A DNA stretch of 64,000 bases, taken from Todiramphus chloris collaris. Taxonomy: Eukaryota; Chordata; Aves; Coraciiformes; Alcedinidae. The position numbers were made by a program, and so were the translations under genes. Numbering within the stretch: the stretch's first letter is position 1; the number at the start of each line of letters is the position of its first letter. The stretch spans positions 267,757-331,756 of the forward strand of contig JANVCC010000185.1 of assembly GCA_025345505.1 (NCBI GenBank), in the 5' to 3' direction. Below the pieces are notes generated by a model. It saw only the letters and a list, made by a program, of their open reading frames with translations. It searched no databases and was not told the DNA's origin. Below are positions 24,561 through 37,130 of the stretch, piece after piece.

Positions 24561-26910
24561 TTCTCTCAACCAAACAGGTAAAGAGATATATTTTTAAATA
24601 TATAAATAAAGGAGAAAAAAAGCTGGAAGGCAGAAAGTGCTGTGTGTGACAGTCACAGCCCCAGATGTCAGAAAAATTTTCCCCGTGCTGTTCTTTTTTA
24701 AACCACAAAATCTACTATCATCAGACCTATTAAGGTCATTCAATACCAGCTGAGTTTTAGGGGCTTTTTTTTTTGTTTTGTTTCAGACGAATTATAAATG
24801 TCATAAATGCTTCCAAGAATATAGAATCAGAAGCCTTTTCTACCCTGAAAATGGAGGGATGAGTTTAAGCAAATATGATTTACAGATACAGGGTTAATGC
24901 CATAAGCTAGAGGGAGCTCCACCACAACGAAATACAAAGGTTCAGCTTCATTTATCAATGTGCTTTCCTGGCTTTGTCTGCTTCTGAACATAAAAGACCC
25001 AGTTTTATTGCAGATATTATCTACACCATTCTGTGATATGAATGTTATTGTTTAAACTGTTGCTAAGACATAAAACAGCTGAAACCCTCTGCCAGCACCA
25101 TATTTATGCCAAAGCTTTTGATAAATACACAGTTCTATTTCTTCACCATCACTGTCTTTGTCTTCATCTTGATACTCAGCCATCTTTAATGAAAATGCAT
25201 CTTTTATAAATCCAGAGCACAGATATGCTTCAGGAACTGATCTTGTACTCTTAATTGTGCACGTTAATGTCCATCAGTTGTGCAAGGACTTCTGGGCAAG
25301 CCTCAGTCTCTGTGTCTGCAGATACTAATATCCTCTTGTTTCAGTTATTTCACAGTGCTCTTCTGAAGTAATTTACACCTCAAACTCACCCTACTGAAAA
25401 CCTGTTTTATTCCACAACTGGTCTTAAAGAGTGGTTAGCAAAGTAAGGTTAGAATGACCTGCTTTTAAAGGAAGTGTGGTGATTGCAACTGGAACATTAA
25501 TAATCTGTTTGCTTCTATTGAACATCTTGGAGATAAAGTAAGCCATTAGTAGTCACACTAATTTATAGTAAACTTGTTACCCATTCTGTAATATTGGCGA
25601 AGGGACAGTAATTGTCCACTATTATTATTACAATTTCAGTAAAAGAATGATTTTTAGTTTATTTGCAACTGTTCCTCTGTGCACTGAAATTTCCTACTCT
25701 GTATTTGAGGTCCTTCTCTCTTATCTCCTGGTCCTTGATCTAAGCAGATGGTATTGCTCTAGTCATAGAATAATAAGAAAGCATCTAATATCTTCTTATT
25801 GATCTTTGTTAAAGAAATACCACTTCACAGAGAAAGCAACAGCTGAAGCCATCAAGGCTGGGTTGTGACTGTATGAATGAACTTCATTTTTGTCTGTATC
25901 AGACATGTAATTAATGGTAAATCATTTAAATGTTTTGGCCTCTTTCCTGTTTGTGGAATACCCACAAGCAAATTGTGACCTTATTCAATATTTTAGTAAC
26001 TGTATTATTGTTTTCATCTGTGGATTTTAAAAGCTTTCAAATGTAATTGAACAACTCTCTTCTCCTTCTCCATTAGCACAAGCAAATGCATTGGCTAGGC
26101 ACACTACTCTCCTATCAGAAAATAGGAATAAACTCTGCAAACAACATTGCTGCAAATGTTCTCCCAGTATAAATTTAGGAAATTAAGTTGACCAAAATTG
26201 TCTTTAAAAATAATTGGAGGCTTTTCTGAGATGGTTAAAAAAAGAAAGTTACATGAAGATTCAATCTTGGACTGAGCCTCTTGTGTTGGAGGTACCACCT
26301 CTACACCAGCCTTTTGTAGACTGGAAGCTCACATGTCGTGTTGCACTGGTGGTGTGTTTTCCAGCTTCCTGCAGTGGCTGGGACTGGGAGATCAATCTGA
26401 TTACCTATGCAGGTATCTAGCGGCCACGGGGAAAAAAGTAACATCCATTAAGCATGGGAAAGGAGCCCTCTGATACATTTGTGGTCTCTGCTGAGAGTGT
26501 GTGTCCTGTGAGGATCCTCAGTAACATTAGTGGTCTCACAGGGCTGGGTCAAAATCCTTATTAACATCTCATCTAAGAAGTCTATCCTGAGAAATTTAAT
26601 AATGCTATCATCATCATATGCTGTGCTCATGTCTCTGACATTACCAAGGCCTACAGCATAAGTAAATTACAGTTCTATTTTGTGTTTTCAGGAAAGAGGC
26701 TTTTGAGGCCAGGTCAATAAGATACATATACCATTTAGTGTTACAGGTTTACAATATTCATATAGAAATAAATAAAGACCTACCATGGCTTGTCAGGAAT
26801 ATCAGTTCAGGAACTGAGGTGCAACAAGTACAATACAGAATTAAGAGTCCAAATGTCAGGAGGAGCAAGGTGTCCCCTAATGGCTTTTCTGCTTTTTTTT
26901 TTTTTTTCAG
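24561..26910. other. Non-coding stretch, AT-rich
   Basis: AT-rich unique sequence. Small T runs occur near 24770. No gene, RNA or repeat family recognised. Confidence 0.4.
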
Positions 26911-26978
26911 GTGTTTCGCCTTGTTATGACCATGGACATAGACCTGTATATCCACAGTACAGCACCGTTTTTGTAGTG
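26911..26978 (+). CDS. Exon-like segment, 68 bp, unidentified
   Basis: This is the best-formed short exon candidate in the window. Upstream are a CTAAT branch-point-like word (26876-26880), a run of about 15 T and CAG at 26908-26910. Downstream is a GTGAGTAAA donor starting at 26979. Only one frame is open across it: one base is needed from a preceding exon, then 22 codons read VSPCYDHGHRPVYPQY.. and end on a codon boundary. Of the other two frames, one stops at an early TGA and the other at a late TAG. The peptide contains Cys, His and Pro-Tyr pairs, but I cannot place it in a family. No partner exon is identifiable, so a chance pseudo-exon remains quite possible. Confidence 0.27.
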
Positions 26979-27936
26979 GTGAGTAAACTCCTAGCAATTT
27001 CTGGATGTCCTACTGCTTACAGGATACTTGTAGGAGACCTACACAATTCACTGTCAGTTCTTAAGTAACCCATCTTTTATCTTCACTGCCACACCCCAGT
27101 TACTTTGATAAGCAAAGTGGAGAGGCACTGAAATATCCTTCCTACCATCTGCCACGTTAGGGAAGCTTAGATGAACTGGCAAAGTTCAGATGGGGTCCTG
27201 TATGTGAAAGCTAACAGAGTATCTAGTAGTTATAGATTTGCCTTACTGATAAGAAGATGCTTTCATTTCTGTTTGAAAACACAAACTTCATAAAATGTCA
27301 TTATAGTTTAGTGTCTTGTTTTAATCTGAACCGATAAGAGTATTCAGACTTAGGTAGCTTAGACTGCTATCAAAACTCATCAGATGGATTTGCCAACCTA
27401 ACCAACACCTCATTTCATTTTGAAACTACCTGAATTCACCTAACACTTCCTTCAGAAAACATTGCTGGCTGCAGTCAGCACTGTAGAAATAGTGATGCTG
27501 GATTTCCCCTTGCTGCTTCTTTGTAACTTTTGAGCCTTAAATACGCACTAATTACTGTAAAAACCCCGACCAGAGCACTGGGGGATATTGCTTTGCAGAA
27601 AGCATCTTGTTTCAGGTCACATGGTTAACATTACTATCTTTGGTCCTTTCTCCCCATTGATAACCTGTAAAGGGCAAAGGGTAAGCTGGGTTCTGGTATG
27701 TTGGAGAGTTAGTTGTCTTCTTAACTTGAAGTTCATTTTAGCAGGTGTAATCTTACCTTCAAAATGGTAGGAAAGAAAATAATGCCTTTTGTTATCTTTG
27801 GATCTCCACTGGTAGTCTCAGCACAGAATACACTATATTCGACCTCACTTGCAGCATTATCAGATCAGAATAGCTGGGCTGAACTTGATTCAGATCTCTG
27901 CTGACACTGCCAATTATGCTTTGGTATTGCAATAGT
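26979..27936. other. Non-coding stretch
   Basis: Would be intron if the 26911-26978 exon is real. Nothing else identified. Confidence 0.35.
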
Positions 27937-28285
27937 CATAGAATCATAGAATGGTAGGGGTTGGAAGGGACCTCTGGAGACTGAGTCCAACCCCCCTGAC
28001 AAAGCAGAATCACCCAGGAACAGATCCAGGCGGGTTTGGAAACTCGCTAGAGAAGGAGACTCCACAACCTCTCTGGCAGCCTGTTCCACGTTCTGTCACT
28101 CTCACCATGAAGTTTTTCCTCATGTTGAGGTGGAATTTCCTGTGTTCCAGTTTGTGACCATTACCTCTCATTCTATCACAGGGCACTACTGAAAAGAGAC
28201 TGGCCCCTTCTACTTGCCACCCACGTTTCAGATATTTGTAAACATTAATAAGATCCCCTCTCAGCCAAATTTTCTTGTTCTTGGG
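27937..28285 (-). mobile_element. CR1 retrotransposon 3' fragment
   Basis: Begins CATAGAATCATAGAATGG on the plus strand and continues with the reverse complement of about 350 bp of CR1 3' sequence. Recognisable parts are GGGTTGGAAGGGACCTCTGG, the CTCCACAACCTCTCTGGCAG block, TTTTTCCTCATGTTGAGGTG and the AATAAGATCCCCTCTCAGCC end. It is 5'-truncated like most CR1 copies. It is longer and better preserved than the copy at 2221, and resembles a different subfamily from the plus-strand copy at 41782. Confidence 0.95.
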
Positions 28286-31200
28286 TAAGAAGGAATGAAA
28301 TACTCTGATGTGCTTTCATTTAGGAGCAACACTTCTTTCTCTTGCTTGTCTGTACCATGGAAGGTGTCGAGCCTCTGCTGTGGCACCAGTATTGCATGCT
28401 ATTTTTGTATGATGTGTTTATTATACAACAGCTACTGTCCCAGGAAAGCAGAGAAACATCCACGTGTGGTCAATGTTGCACCAAAGACATGGTGCCTTCT
28501 CTCTGCTACTCAGTGGGGCAATAAAAATCAGCATAGTCCCAAGCAGCAGCTGTTCTGGGGAGAGGTAGGCATTGTTACAGAGAAGATCAGATCTTCCCTA
28601 CCTTGTTCATTAATGGCTCTGAGTGGGCATCTTGACTTAGTAAAGGGCACAGGGCCAGGGTCTTGGAGTACTATTCTGCTCACAGATGGGCTTTTCTGGA
28701 TGCTGAGTGGTACCACTCTGCTCCTGATTCTGGTGGAAAATGAAAGTTTTAGCAGTGATGTTAATGACTGCAGGACCAGTCTGCACAGTTGCCTGCATAT
28801 GGGTCAGATCTTCACCTTGTGGGGTTAATGGAAAGACTATTACCTGTTTCAGGGGGCTCTGGAGCAGACCCTAGATGAGTGTCAGATCCTTCTGCATAAG
28901 TATGCAAGAAATGTTTATCCTTCTGAGAACTCCGATTATAGAACTGACATCAATTTGCAGGTCAGGACATTTGTTTCTAGCAAAATGCCTGAAATTGTTT
29001 CTTAAAGGATTTTAATTTCTGTAACACAAAGGCAAAATACTTAATAATTTGCAAATATCCTCAAAGATCACATGAGAAATAGGACTTCCTTTGAAAGTAT
29101 TTTCTATCCCTCTCTCAACTTGAAATAAACTTTCCAATGTGGGTGTTCTAAGAAAATTATTTTTCGGTCAAAAGCGGCAAAACAAACCTGACACTTTCCC
29201 AACAAATCAGGGCTGCTTGCGCAAATGTTTACCAACATCTGTCTTGAGACTATGTAACTGTGCTGTATTAATAGAAAGGCAGAATGTAATTTCTCAGTTC
29301 TGTGCTTCTAATAATCCAAAGCCTTTTATCTAAGAAAGTCTCTCTTGAAAATGTTTTTGTTTGTTTGTTTATTTACAATTTAATATGAAGTGTTTCAACA
29401 TTAAGAAGTTCTTACCAATTTTATGAACAGATGTGCAAGAAGCATTTCTTAGAATTTGCTCTCAAAGCAAAGACACTACCCATCATTTTGATGTCGCAGT
29501 AACGAATGGCTTGAGGAAGCAATACAGTCTGAAAGGCTTTCTAAAAGGTAATTTTAGAGGTAGCTGTTTAACAATCTTCAGTTTGTTTTCTGAGTTTGCT
29601 GAAAAGTCCTACTCAACACCTTTGTGAACTGCCTTGAAACAATAAAAGAAGCTTTTAAACTATGTTTGTTTCTTTGGCATATATGATACTGCCTTCACCT
29701 TCTGATACAACCACTTGGGATGCAGCCTCATAATGCAGGTTTCCTGTCATACTGGCACCTAGCAGGTTGCCATAGTGACAGACATAAGAAACATTACTTC
29801 AGAAATGTTGCTTTATTACAGTTAAAGTGCATTTTGAAAAAGATCAAATTTCAAGTTACTCCCTGTGTTTTATACAGAAATAAGCAGAATTATTGCTTCT
29901 ACTAATAAGAATTAGCTTGAACCTGCCCATCCCCCAGCATACATTCAAAAGTATGTTGCCACGGACTGCAATGTGCTTTCCACTACTTTTAAGCAATATA
30001 GGCCAGAGTGCATCTATCTTTCTCACAGGACATGCAAAACCCACTTTGCTACATTCAAAACTGCTTCTGCTTTCGAACAGAAGTGCTAAGTCACTGCTGC
30101 CTTTGACATGCTGTATCTTTTATTTATAAAGAGCATCTTACTTCAGGCTCCATCGATTTTGTTCACATTAATGTAGAAGAGACACAGAGGGGGACATCTG
30201 GGGAGATTTCTGAAGTATTCCTGGCTATGTTATGTTCTAACAAATTAATCAAATAACAAGCATTTTGTAAGCAGCAGAGCTGCCTAGCAGGCCTGTGCTG
30301 AGCAATCTCTCAGATCTAAGATGGGCTTCCCCATGTGAACATGAAGCCCATGGAGATTCAAGCTGAAAAGCTCATCAGCCATCCTCTCCCCTGCAGCGCT
30401 GACTCCATCACACAGCTGGGGCAGCCCTGGGGCTATCAGCATCCCACCTCTCCCCTGATTAAACCTATCCCCACCATTTTGCCTAATAAATAAGATTAAA
30501 GGGTGTACTGGTGAGGGGGAGGAGCTGAGGCACAGCTTAGAAACAGGTGAATTGAAGGTTTGTGGAAGGAATGTTCAGACCCCTGAGAGCCTTCGGGCCA
30601 CCAGGCTCCACTTCCCTGCACATGCAAGTGACTGGGTCCCAAAGATTCCTCACAGGCACAGCCTCTCTGCCCAGGCAGGCAGCACCAGTAGCATTATCTG
30701 GCAGATAATGAAAAACATTCTTTACTAAAACACCACAGAAGGGCCTGAAGTACTTCATTTTAGGTATTTGAAAATGTACATTAAAGGTGATGTCCAGGAC
30801 CTGGTTCTGCTCATCCGCCTGAGAAGCAATTGCATTGCAGTGCACCTGGTACAGGCATTCGTGAACACAGAAAAATGTTAAATCTTCGCTCTCTTGAAAG
30901 TGGTACCTTTCCATTACCTGTTAAACATCACTTTGCTGTAACAAGTGGTAAGCAGTTGAACCAGTCTGAAAGTACAACTCGTACCCCATGACCATTGCTG
31001 ACTGTGAATTTAAAAGCAGTCTGAACCAATCACACAAAAAGCCCATATGACTCCCATATGGCTCCCGTGGTAGTAGTCCTGTCCAGAAGTTCCTTTATAG
31101 GAGAACATTTGGCAATTATTAATGCCATTGTGATTAGTTGATTGACTTCCTAACATAAGAGGAATACAGTACAGAAAGATCCTATTGCTTTTAGAAACAG

Positions 31201-34200
31201 AACTTAGAGCTATGACTCAGATCTTGCAGCTTGTTCTTTGACATCCCTTCCTTCCCTTTTCTGTAACTCAGCCAGACATTATTTCTTTTGCAGGAGATAG
31301 CTGCAAAGGCTAGAGGCAGTATTCGAATCCTATGCTACTGTGCATCTAGTTACAGTTATGCTGATAGTTCATACTAACTGTATAGTTACAAAGTAAAATT
31401 CTGATTTCAAGCCTATCCAGCATTCTCTTTCTAAATCATACTGTCCAAGTCAGATTCCTTCATAAGAGAATAGTCTTACTGTTCTAAAAGCCCCTTCCTT
31501 CCTGGCTGCTCTGACTCCTTGTCCTCTGGGCTGGGAACTCAAATGAGTTACTCTAAAATTCCCTCAGTGCACCCCATGCTGTGAATGTTAATGGTCTTCC
31601 CATTAGGGAGATCAGACTTCTTATTTTACTTCTTGCTCATTCCTCATCTTTCTACGTAAGTAGATATGACTCTATTTCTATTTATTTAATACAGATCTTC
31701 AATTACCAAGACAAACAACAAGCACTAGCTTTGGATGAATTCTTGTCTTCCATAATTTTATTTTCCTGTCCATCAGTTAGCAATCGGGCAAAGAGATAGA
31801 CTAAAGTGTAATGCTGCAGGTGTTTTGTGACAGTACAGAACAGTAAAGACAAGTAATACGGGCAAGTGATCCCTATTTTCTCATCTGGAAAAGACTGAAC
31901 CTCTCTTCTCTTTGGACTGTAAAAATAAGAGCCGAGACCTGGCACGAAAAACTGAAGAACACAGCTTCAGTTTGGCACAGGCGTAGTGGCCATAGTGGGA
32001 CATGGCTACATCTGTGATTGTAGGTGACCATCAGTGGTCCTCTGAAGGGTGGTCCATGATTTGAACTATTTTGTGAATAAAGTGGGCACAGAGACAAAGG
32101 GCATGATTTACTGCAGCTTTCGACAAAGCCCATGGAGAAAACTTGTATCAGAAGGAGTTAGAGCATCAGCGTGCCACAAAGTGCAAAGGGTTTGTCATTA
32201 GGAGAGATGAGGCTAGAGATGAGGGTTGAGTTCAACTCTTGAGCTTGAGTTGAACTGCGCTCTGCCTGTTCTCAGGTGTGGGAAATGGGCTGAAAGGAGG
32301 CAAAATGTGGCAGACTTTGTGTCTGATGGTATTCTGTATAGCCTCACGTGAACATTGTCTTTTCTCTCCTTATATCCCTGCATGAAACCACACACTTGTG
32401 GTTTGCTGTGTAATTAGTTTTGGTGCTGAGGGAAGACAAGAGAACTTCTTGTTAGATGGATTAAAGGGATCTGTGCTCTACACCATTTGAGTGACAAGAA
32501 CCATGTCAGACCAGTCCGCTGTCAAATGAAAAAAAGTGACAGCACTGTTTGAGCCAGACAAGTTCTCCCACTTACTGCGTGGCAAGAGGCAGGCATAAAC
32601 TAGCCCCATCAAAGAGCAGGCACAGGTGACTGGGTCAAAACAACTGGGGCAGAACCGATAGAAGTCTGTCCTGAAAGCAAACAGCATGATTCCTCTGGCT
32701 TAGTTGAAGCTCTCCTGCTGAGACTTGTGTCTTCTTACCAGGAGAATCAGAAAATGCTTTCAGGTCAAAAAGGGGAAGGGGAGGAGGTTGGCACCAGCTT
32801 TAAGTATCTCCTAGGTTGCAGACACCAGTTTGGAACAGTGTTTACATCCAGTGAGAAATAACAGTAATTCTTGTAGGCTAAAAGAGGATAGGAAGGATAA
32901 TATGTTGAGAAAAATAGAGGTCCCTTTGCCTGGGCCACAGTATCGAGGTATCTGAAATCCAGCTTTCAAGTCTTTCAGCCACCGAACCAGAATAAAAGAC
33001 AGAGGAATGAGTTAGAGAGTCCCTTCTAGTTTTCAGTTCCAAAGAGTTCTGCTAACAACCCATGTCAGTACTGCAGGTAGCATGGGAGCATTACAGGGAG
33101 GCTGACTGTCCACAGGGCTAGGGCTTCTGCTTGGCAGCCCCTTGTAAGTCCCTGTGATTGTGGACAGCTCACTCATCTCCCCAGATTTCTTAATCCTGTT
33201 TCTTGCCTCAAGATTATTGTCCAAAATAGCTGGTTCCTTGAAATTATATGGTAAAGAACAGCCTATGAAACAGTGGGGTTTGTTTAACAATACTTTTCCA
33301 AAGGGATGGTGAAGGGTCATAGAAGCTCTCACCCACACCACCTGTACTTGCCAGTGCAAGACAGGGCTGAGGCTGGATGTGGGCACACGAGAGCTTCCCT
33401 GTTCCCCTCATAAAGCATCAAGGATGCAACTTCCTGTGGTTTGAGGAGCATGCCCAGCTCTCTGCAGGGCAACTCTTTGCTCTGTCTCCTGATGTACATG
33501 TGGAATTACAGGCACAGACTATTGTGTCAAATATGCATCTGTAGCTATAAAAGTATCGACAGTGCTTAGGCTGCAGATGTGCTGTGACTACATCTGACTA
33601 CGTGGACTAGCATCGTCTTGTGGTTACCTTATGTTCTGCAGATCTGCGATCTTTACCTGTTGTGAATCATCTTATACCTAGACTGTCAGCTCTTCAGGGT
33701 AGATAATAATGATGGCAACATCAGTAAAGCAGCAGATGAGGTGGGTTTATGTATGGTTGAAAGATGTGTGCCAAAGCAATGGTGAAACTATTGTGAAATG
33801 TATAAGGAGTAAGAGAATAAGAAGGGCAAAGAAAGCGATTTAAATGTTCTAAAGAAGAATGAACAGCTGTGTAAGACTGAGGCAGGAGATGAGCAAATAA
33901 ATCATTTGGTGATGATCAGAAAAATAATGGCATGAAAATAACCGTCAGGGTTGCCACAAAACCAGACATGTGCTGAGGGTGAGGCTCAACACAGCAGCAT
34001 CACAGCCATTTGATCAATAGTAAGAGTGTCGAGGCTGAGAACTGCATGCGAAGCTGTCAGGGCACATATAAGCCATGAAATCTACACTCTCTGGTTACAA
34101 AGTGACAATTGTCTTTTTTTTTTTTTTTCACCTTACTTTATGACTCTGAAATGTGGACAAGTTAGTACAAGAACATCAGAAGAATTAGAAATCATTAATC

Positions 34201-35200
34201 AACAATACCTCCAAGCTATTACAATTGTCAAGACAAAAATCAAGAGTAATGATTTTTTGTGATACATTTTACAAATTGTTTTTAAAACCTACTTAGAAAA
34301 ATATTGGCTTTTCTGGACTGCACTTTTTTCTAGCTGAAAAAGAATTGTATATTAAACCACAGTGATATTTTGAAGGACAGATATAAAATGCAAAAAGTGA
34401 CAGATGACGTAGGAATGAGAGCTTGTCTGTAGTGGCTTGGAATTTAACAGAAGCCAGAAGACAGTAGGACACATTGGGAATGACTTTCACACATTAGTTA
34501 CCAACCAGAGAAGAAGGGCTTCTGCATTATTTTCCCATGTTGTGAAGTAGCCTAAAAATCAAAAATCCTACTTGCATCTGTCTTGCAACTCACAGAAGCC
34601 TTTGAAACTCATTTGAAATTCATGATGGACAACTGCCACTAGAACATCTTCTTGTTTATGAATTTAGTGCATTGGGTTGTCTTTAATTTAAGAACATCTT
34701 TCAGCTTTTCTGGCCAGGAACTCTTAACTGAAGGCATGCAGGTATCTGGTATTTCCCTGTCGCCTAGGGTATTTGTAATATGATGGATGAACAGTCAACG
34801 CTTTGCATCCATCCTACTTCTGTTACCTCTTTTTTATCACCTGAAAGTAGAACTCCTTATTAAAATTTTCCACACCAGGAATTTCTTCATTGCATTTGAG
34901 ATGAACAAACACCTCAGGAGAAATAGTATCATCATGAAAGGTCAGAGTGGTTCCTCTGTAAAACATCTTTTAAAAAAATCTTAAGAACAATATTGGGATA
35001 GGTCAGACAGACTTTTCAAAACTCAAATAACTGGGAAATTGTCAGCCCACTTCAATTAAATGATCTTACACTTACATTATCACCTGAAATAACACTTAGT
35101 TATTAGCGTTCTGTGAATTTTGAATCCTGCATTTTATACTCTTAAAACATAGTTCTAGGAATGAAAAGGGACAGCTAAAAAGCTGTATTTGGGCACAGCC
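28286..35200. other. Non-coding stretch
   Basis: Mixed, mostly AT-leaning DNA. A plus open frame of 177 codons (28295-28828) starts just beyond the CR1 end and a minus frame of 125 codons spans 30537-30914; neither has a recognisable domain. Simple features are a TTTG array (29353-29374), an 11-bp unit repeated twice at 31042-31063 (CCCATATGRCT) and a 15-T run (34114-34128). A plus AATAAA lies near 29641. No gene assigned. Confidence 0.4.
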
Positions 35201-35209
35201 TTTTGTGAA

Positions 35210-35560
35210 GACCTCACTGCATGCATGCAGCGAGTTTGGAGGTGGGGCGGTGGCCGACTGCTGCCTGCCCCAGCCGGGCCAGTGCTGCCACAGGACCTGC
35301 TGCCATCCCTGGCCCAGGCACTGCCACTGAGATGCCCAGGGCATGGGCCAGCAGCCACAGCCCCATGTGCTGGTGGATGCAGAACACAAGCACACTGGGG
35401 GAAGCAGACATAGTGGTGTCTGGCACAGAAGGTGTGTGCACCGTGCATGCAGCCGCATCTGCCGGGGAGCAGCCAGGTTCCCCCAGGGGAAAGCCCTTCA
35501 TGGTCAGAACCAGACCGGCTCCTTCTGCGTGTTCCTCTCTGTGACTGTCACGCCTTCATG
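35210..35560. other. GC-rich patch with sharp edges
   Basis: An abrupt rise in C+G begins at the palindrome CTGCATGCATGCAG (35217-35230) and ends near 35560, with AT-rich DNA on both sides. Overlapping frames of 75-120 codons are open on both strands, one of them (minus, 35214-35501) hydrophobic in its middle. I recognise no gene or repeat. It could be an isolated exon, an unrecognised inserted element or a local composition fluctuation. Confidence 0.35.
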
Positions 35561-35589
35561 CCACACTGCAGTCAAGTATCTCACGTCCT

Positions 35590-36250
35590 TCTCTTGACAT
35601 TAAAGAAATAGATTTAATTGTCAGTCCTCTTAAACAAGCGTTTAATTCCATTCTGTGGGGACTAAAGACACTCTTAAATAATTGAGCGGCTAAGAGATTG
35701 GTTATTTCTGTTTTCATTGCCCATATTGATTTAAGTGTAGTTAATCCTTTCAAATACCCATGTCACACAGGGCCTGATGGCTCTCTTTAGGGCAATATTG
35801 TTCCTCTGGCTAGATTATTTGACATCAAGCATTGTAATGTCACAATAAATCCTTCATGTGGGCTGTTCTTTTCAAAGAGAAGTACCAGATGGGGACTTTG
35901 CCTCTTACATTACACTCTTGGTTTTACTAGTCAGAAGTTGGGCTTGTGAATAATTTTCATTAAATTTTCTTTTGTGCCTCATAAAAGCTACCTCTGCAGC
36001 AGTGACATTAAATAATCAGAAGCCCAATTAAACAGGCATGTGGACATAAAACAAACCAAGGTGTTCCCCTCACTGCAAATTAAATATAGTTGTGTGTAAA
36101 ATAATCTCATTTGGGATATTACCCAATACAGAGCTTGTGGAATTGATTTTACAGACAGAAGTGGGGATGGCTGAAGCCAAGAACCAACAGACATGTTTTA
36201 CGAGTCATTGCAACTTTTCATACTTCTAGTTAAGTTCTAAACGTCTGTCT
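35590..36250. promoter_or_regulatory. AT-rich block resembling conserved non-coding DNA
   Basis: Contains many clean homeodomain- and SOX-like words in non-repetitive sequence, for example GATTTAATTG near 35611, ATTGTAATGTCACAATAAAT near 35831-35850 and CATTAAATTTTC near 35960. This resembles vertebrate developmental enhancers. No coding frame of interest. The call is by texture and needs alignment to other birds and mammals. Confidence 0.25.
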
Positions 36251-36779
36251 ACCTTGAGCTCCATGCAATTAGTTGCACGATACTCTACTTCTTACTTACA
36301 AATGGATCCAAATGGACTGAAACTTCCCATGTTGATGCGATCATCTTTGTTTCCTCCTTTACTGTGCTTTTTTCCATAATTCTTCCATTATCTTGCCACA
36401 GAGCTTCCCTAAGCTCTTTCTGGGTGGTCATAGCAGATCTAGGATCTGCAGCAAGGCACAGATCAATGTGAGGTTCAGTTCTGTCTTTCTAATGCACGTT
36501 CAGTCACTTTATTTCCACAGTTACTTTTAAGAAACACATATTACTGCCAAATCTTGTCCTTATTCAGTAAGAGTTTACATATTTGATGCATTTTTAAATG
36601 ACATTTTAAAGAAGTTTTCTTAAGATTATAATGGAGACAGTCTGTCAAGAATGCAGCGAGCAGCAGCGAAGGGGAGCATTCCAACGGCATTACCAAGGCC
36701 CTCTGCAGCCGCACACCCAGCACGCAGGCTTTGCTTCGTTATGCCTAGAGGTGTAAGAATAGCTGTGAACAGCTAATAA

Positions 36780-37130
36780 GAATCAATGCTATTGGAGACA
36801 TCTGTTTCAGTTTTCATTTTTCAGTGTTATTAGTGCTTATTGGTACAAGGCTCAGGAATGCAACCAATCCCTTTGAAGTGAAGTATATTGTAAGGCTAGA
36901 GGCATTGTGAGCCTTGTTGATGACCCTGTGTGTAACCTTTCAATTAAACATCCGTAATGCACAGAATGAGAAAAGACCTCCTTAACAGAGACGACTGGTA
37001 TACTGAAAATCGTATTGCTGACATTTTAGTATTTATTTTGGATTTTATAAATAATCTCCAAACAAATAACATGCTCTTTAATTATTCAAGATTCTTCAGT
37101 TAAAAAAAAATAACTGTGACTCTGATCATA
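36780..37130. promoter_or_regulatory. AT-rich block resembling conserved non-coding DNA
   Basis: Similar texture to the block just upstream: CCTTTCAATTAAACATCC near 36938, TTTATAAATAATCTCC near 37044 and CTTTAATTATTCAAG near 37076. Simple repeats are absent apart from an A-run near 37102. Inferred from composition only. Confidence 0.2.

Noticed and set aside
26509-26520. 12-bp palindrome TGAGGATCCTCA
   Set aside because: About fifteen 12-bp palindromes are expected by chance in this length.
28295-28828. 177-codon plus-strand frame beyond the CR1 fragment
   Set aside because: No domain, no splice context, and peptide of cysteine-rich low-information type; consistent with chance.
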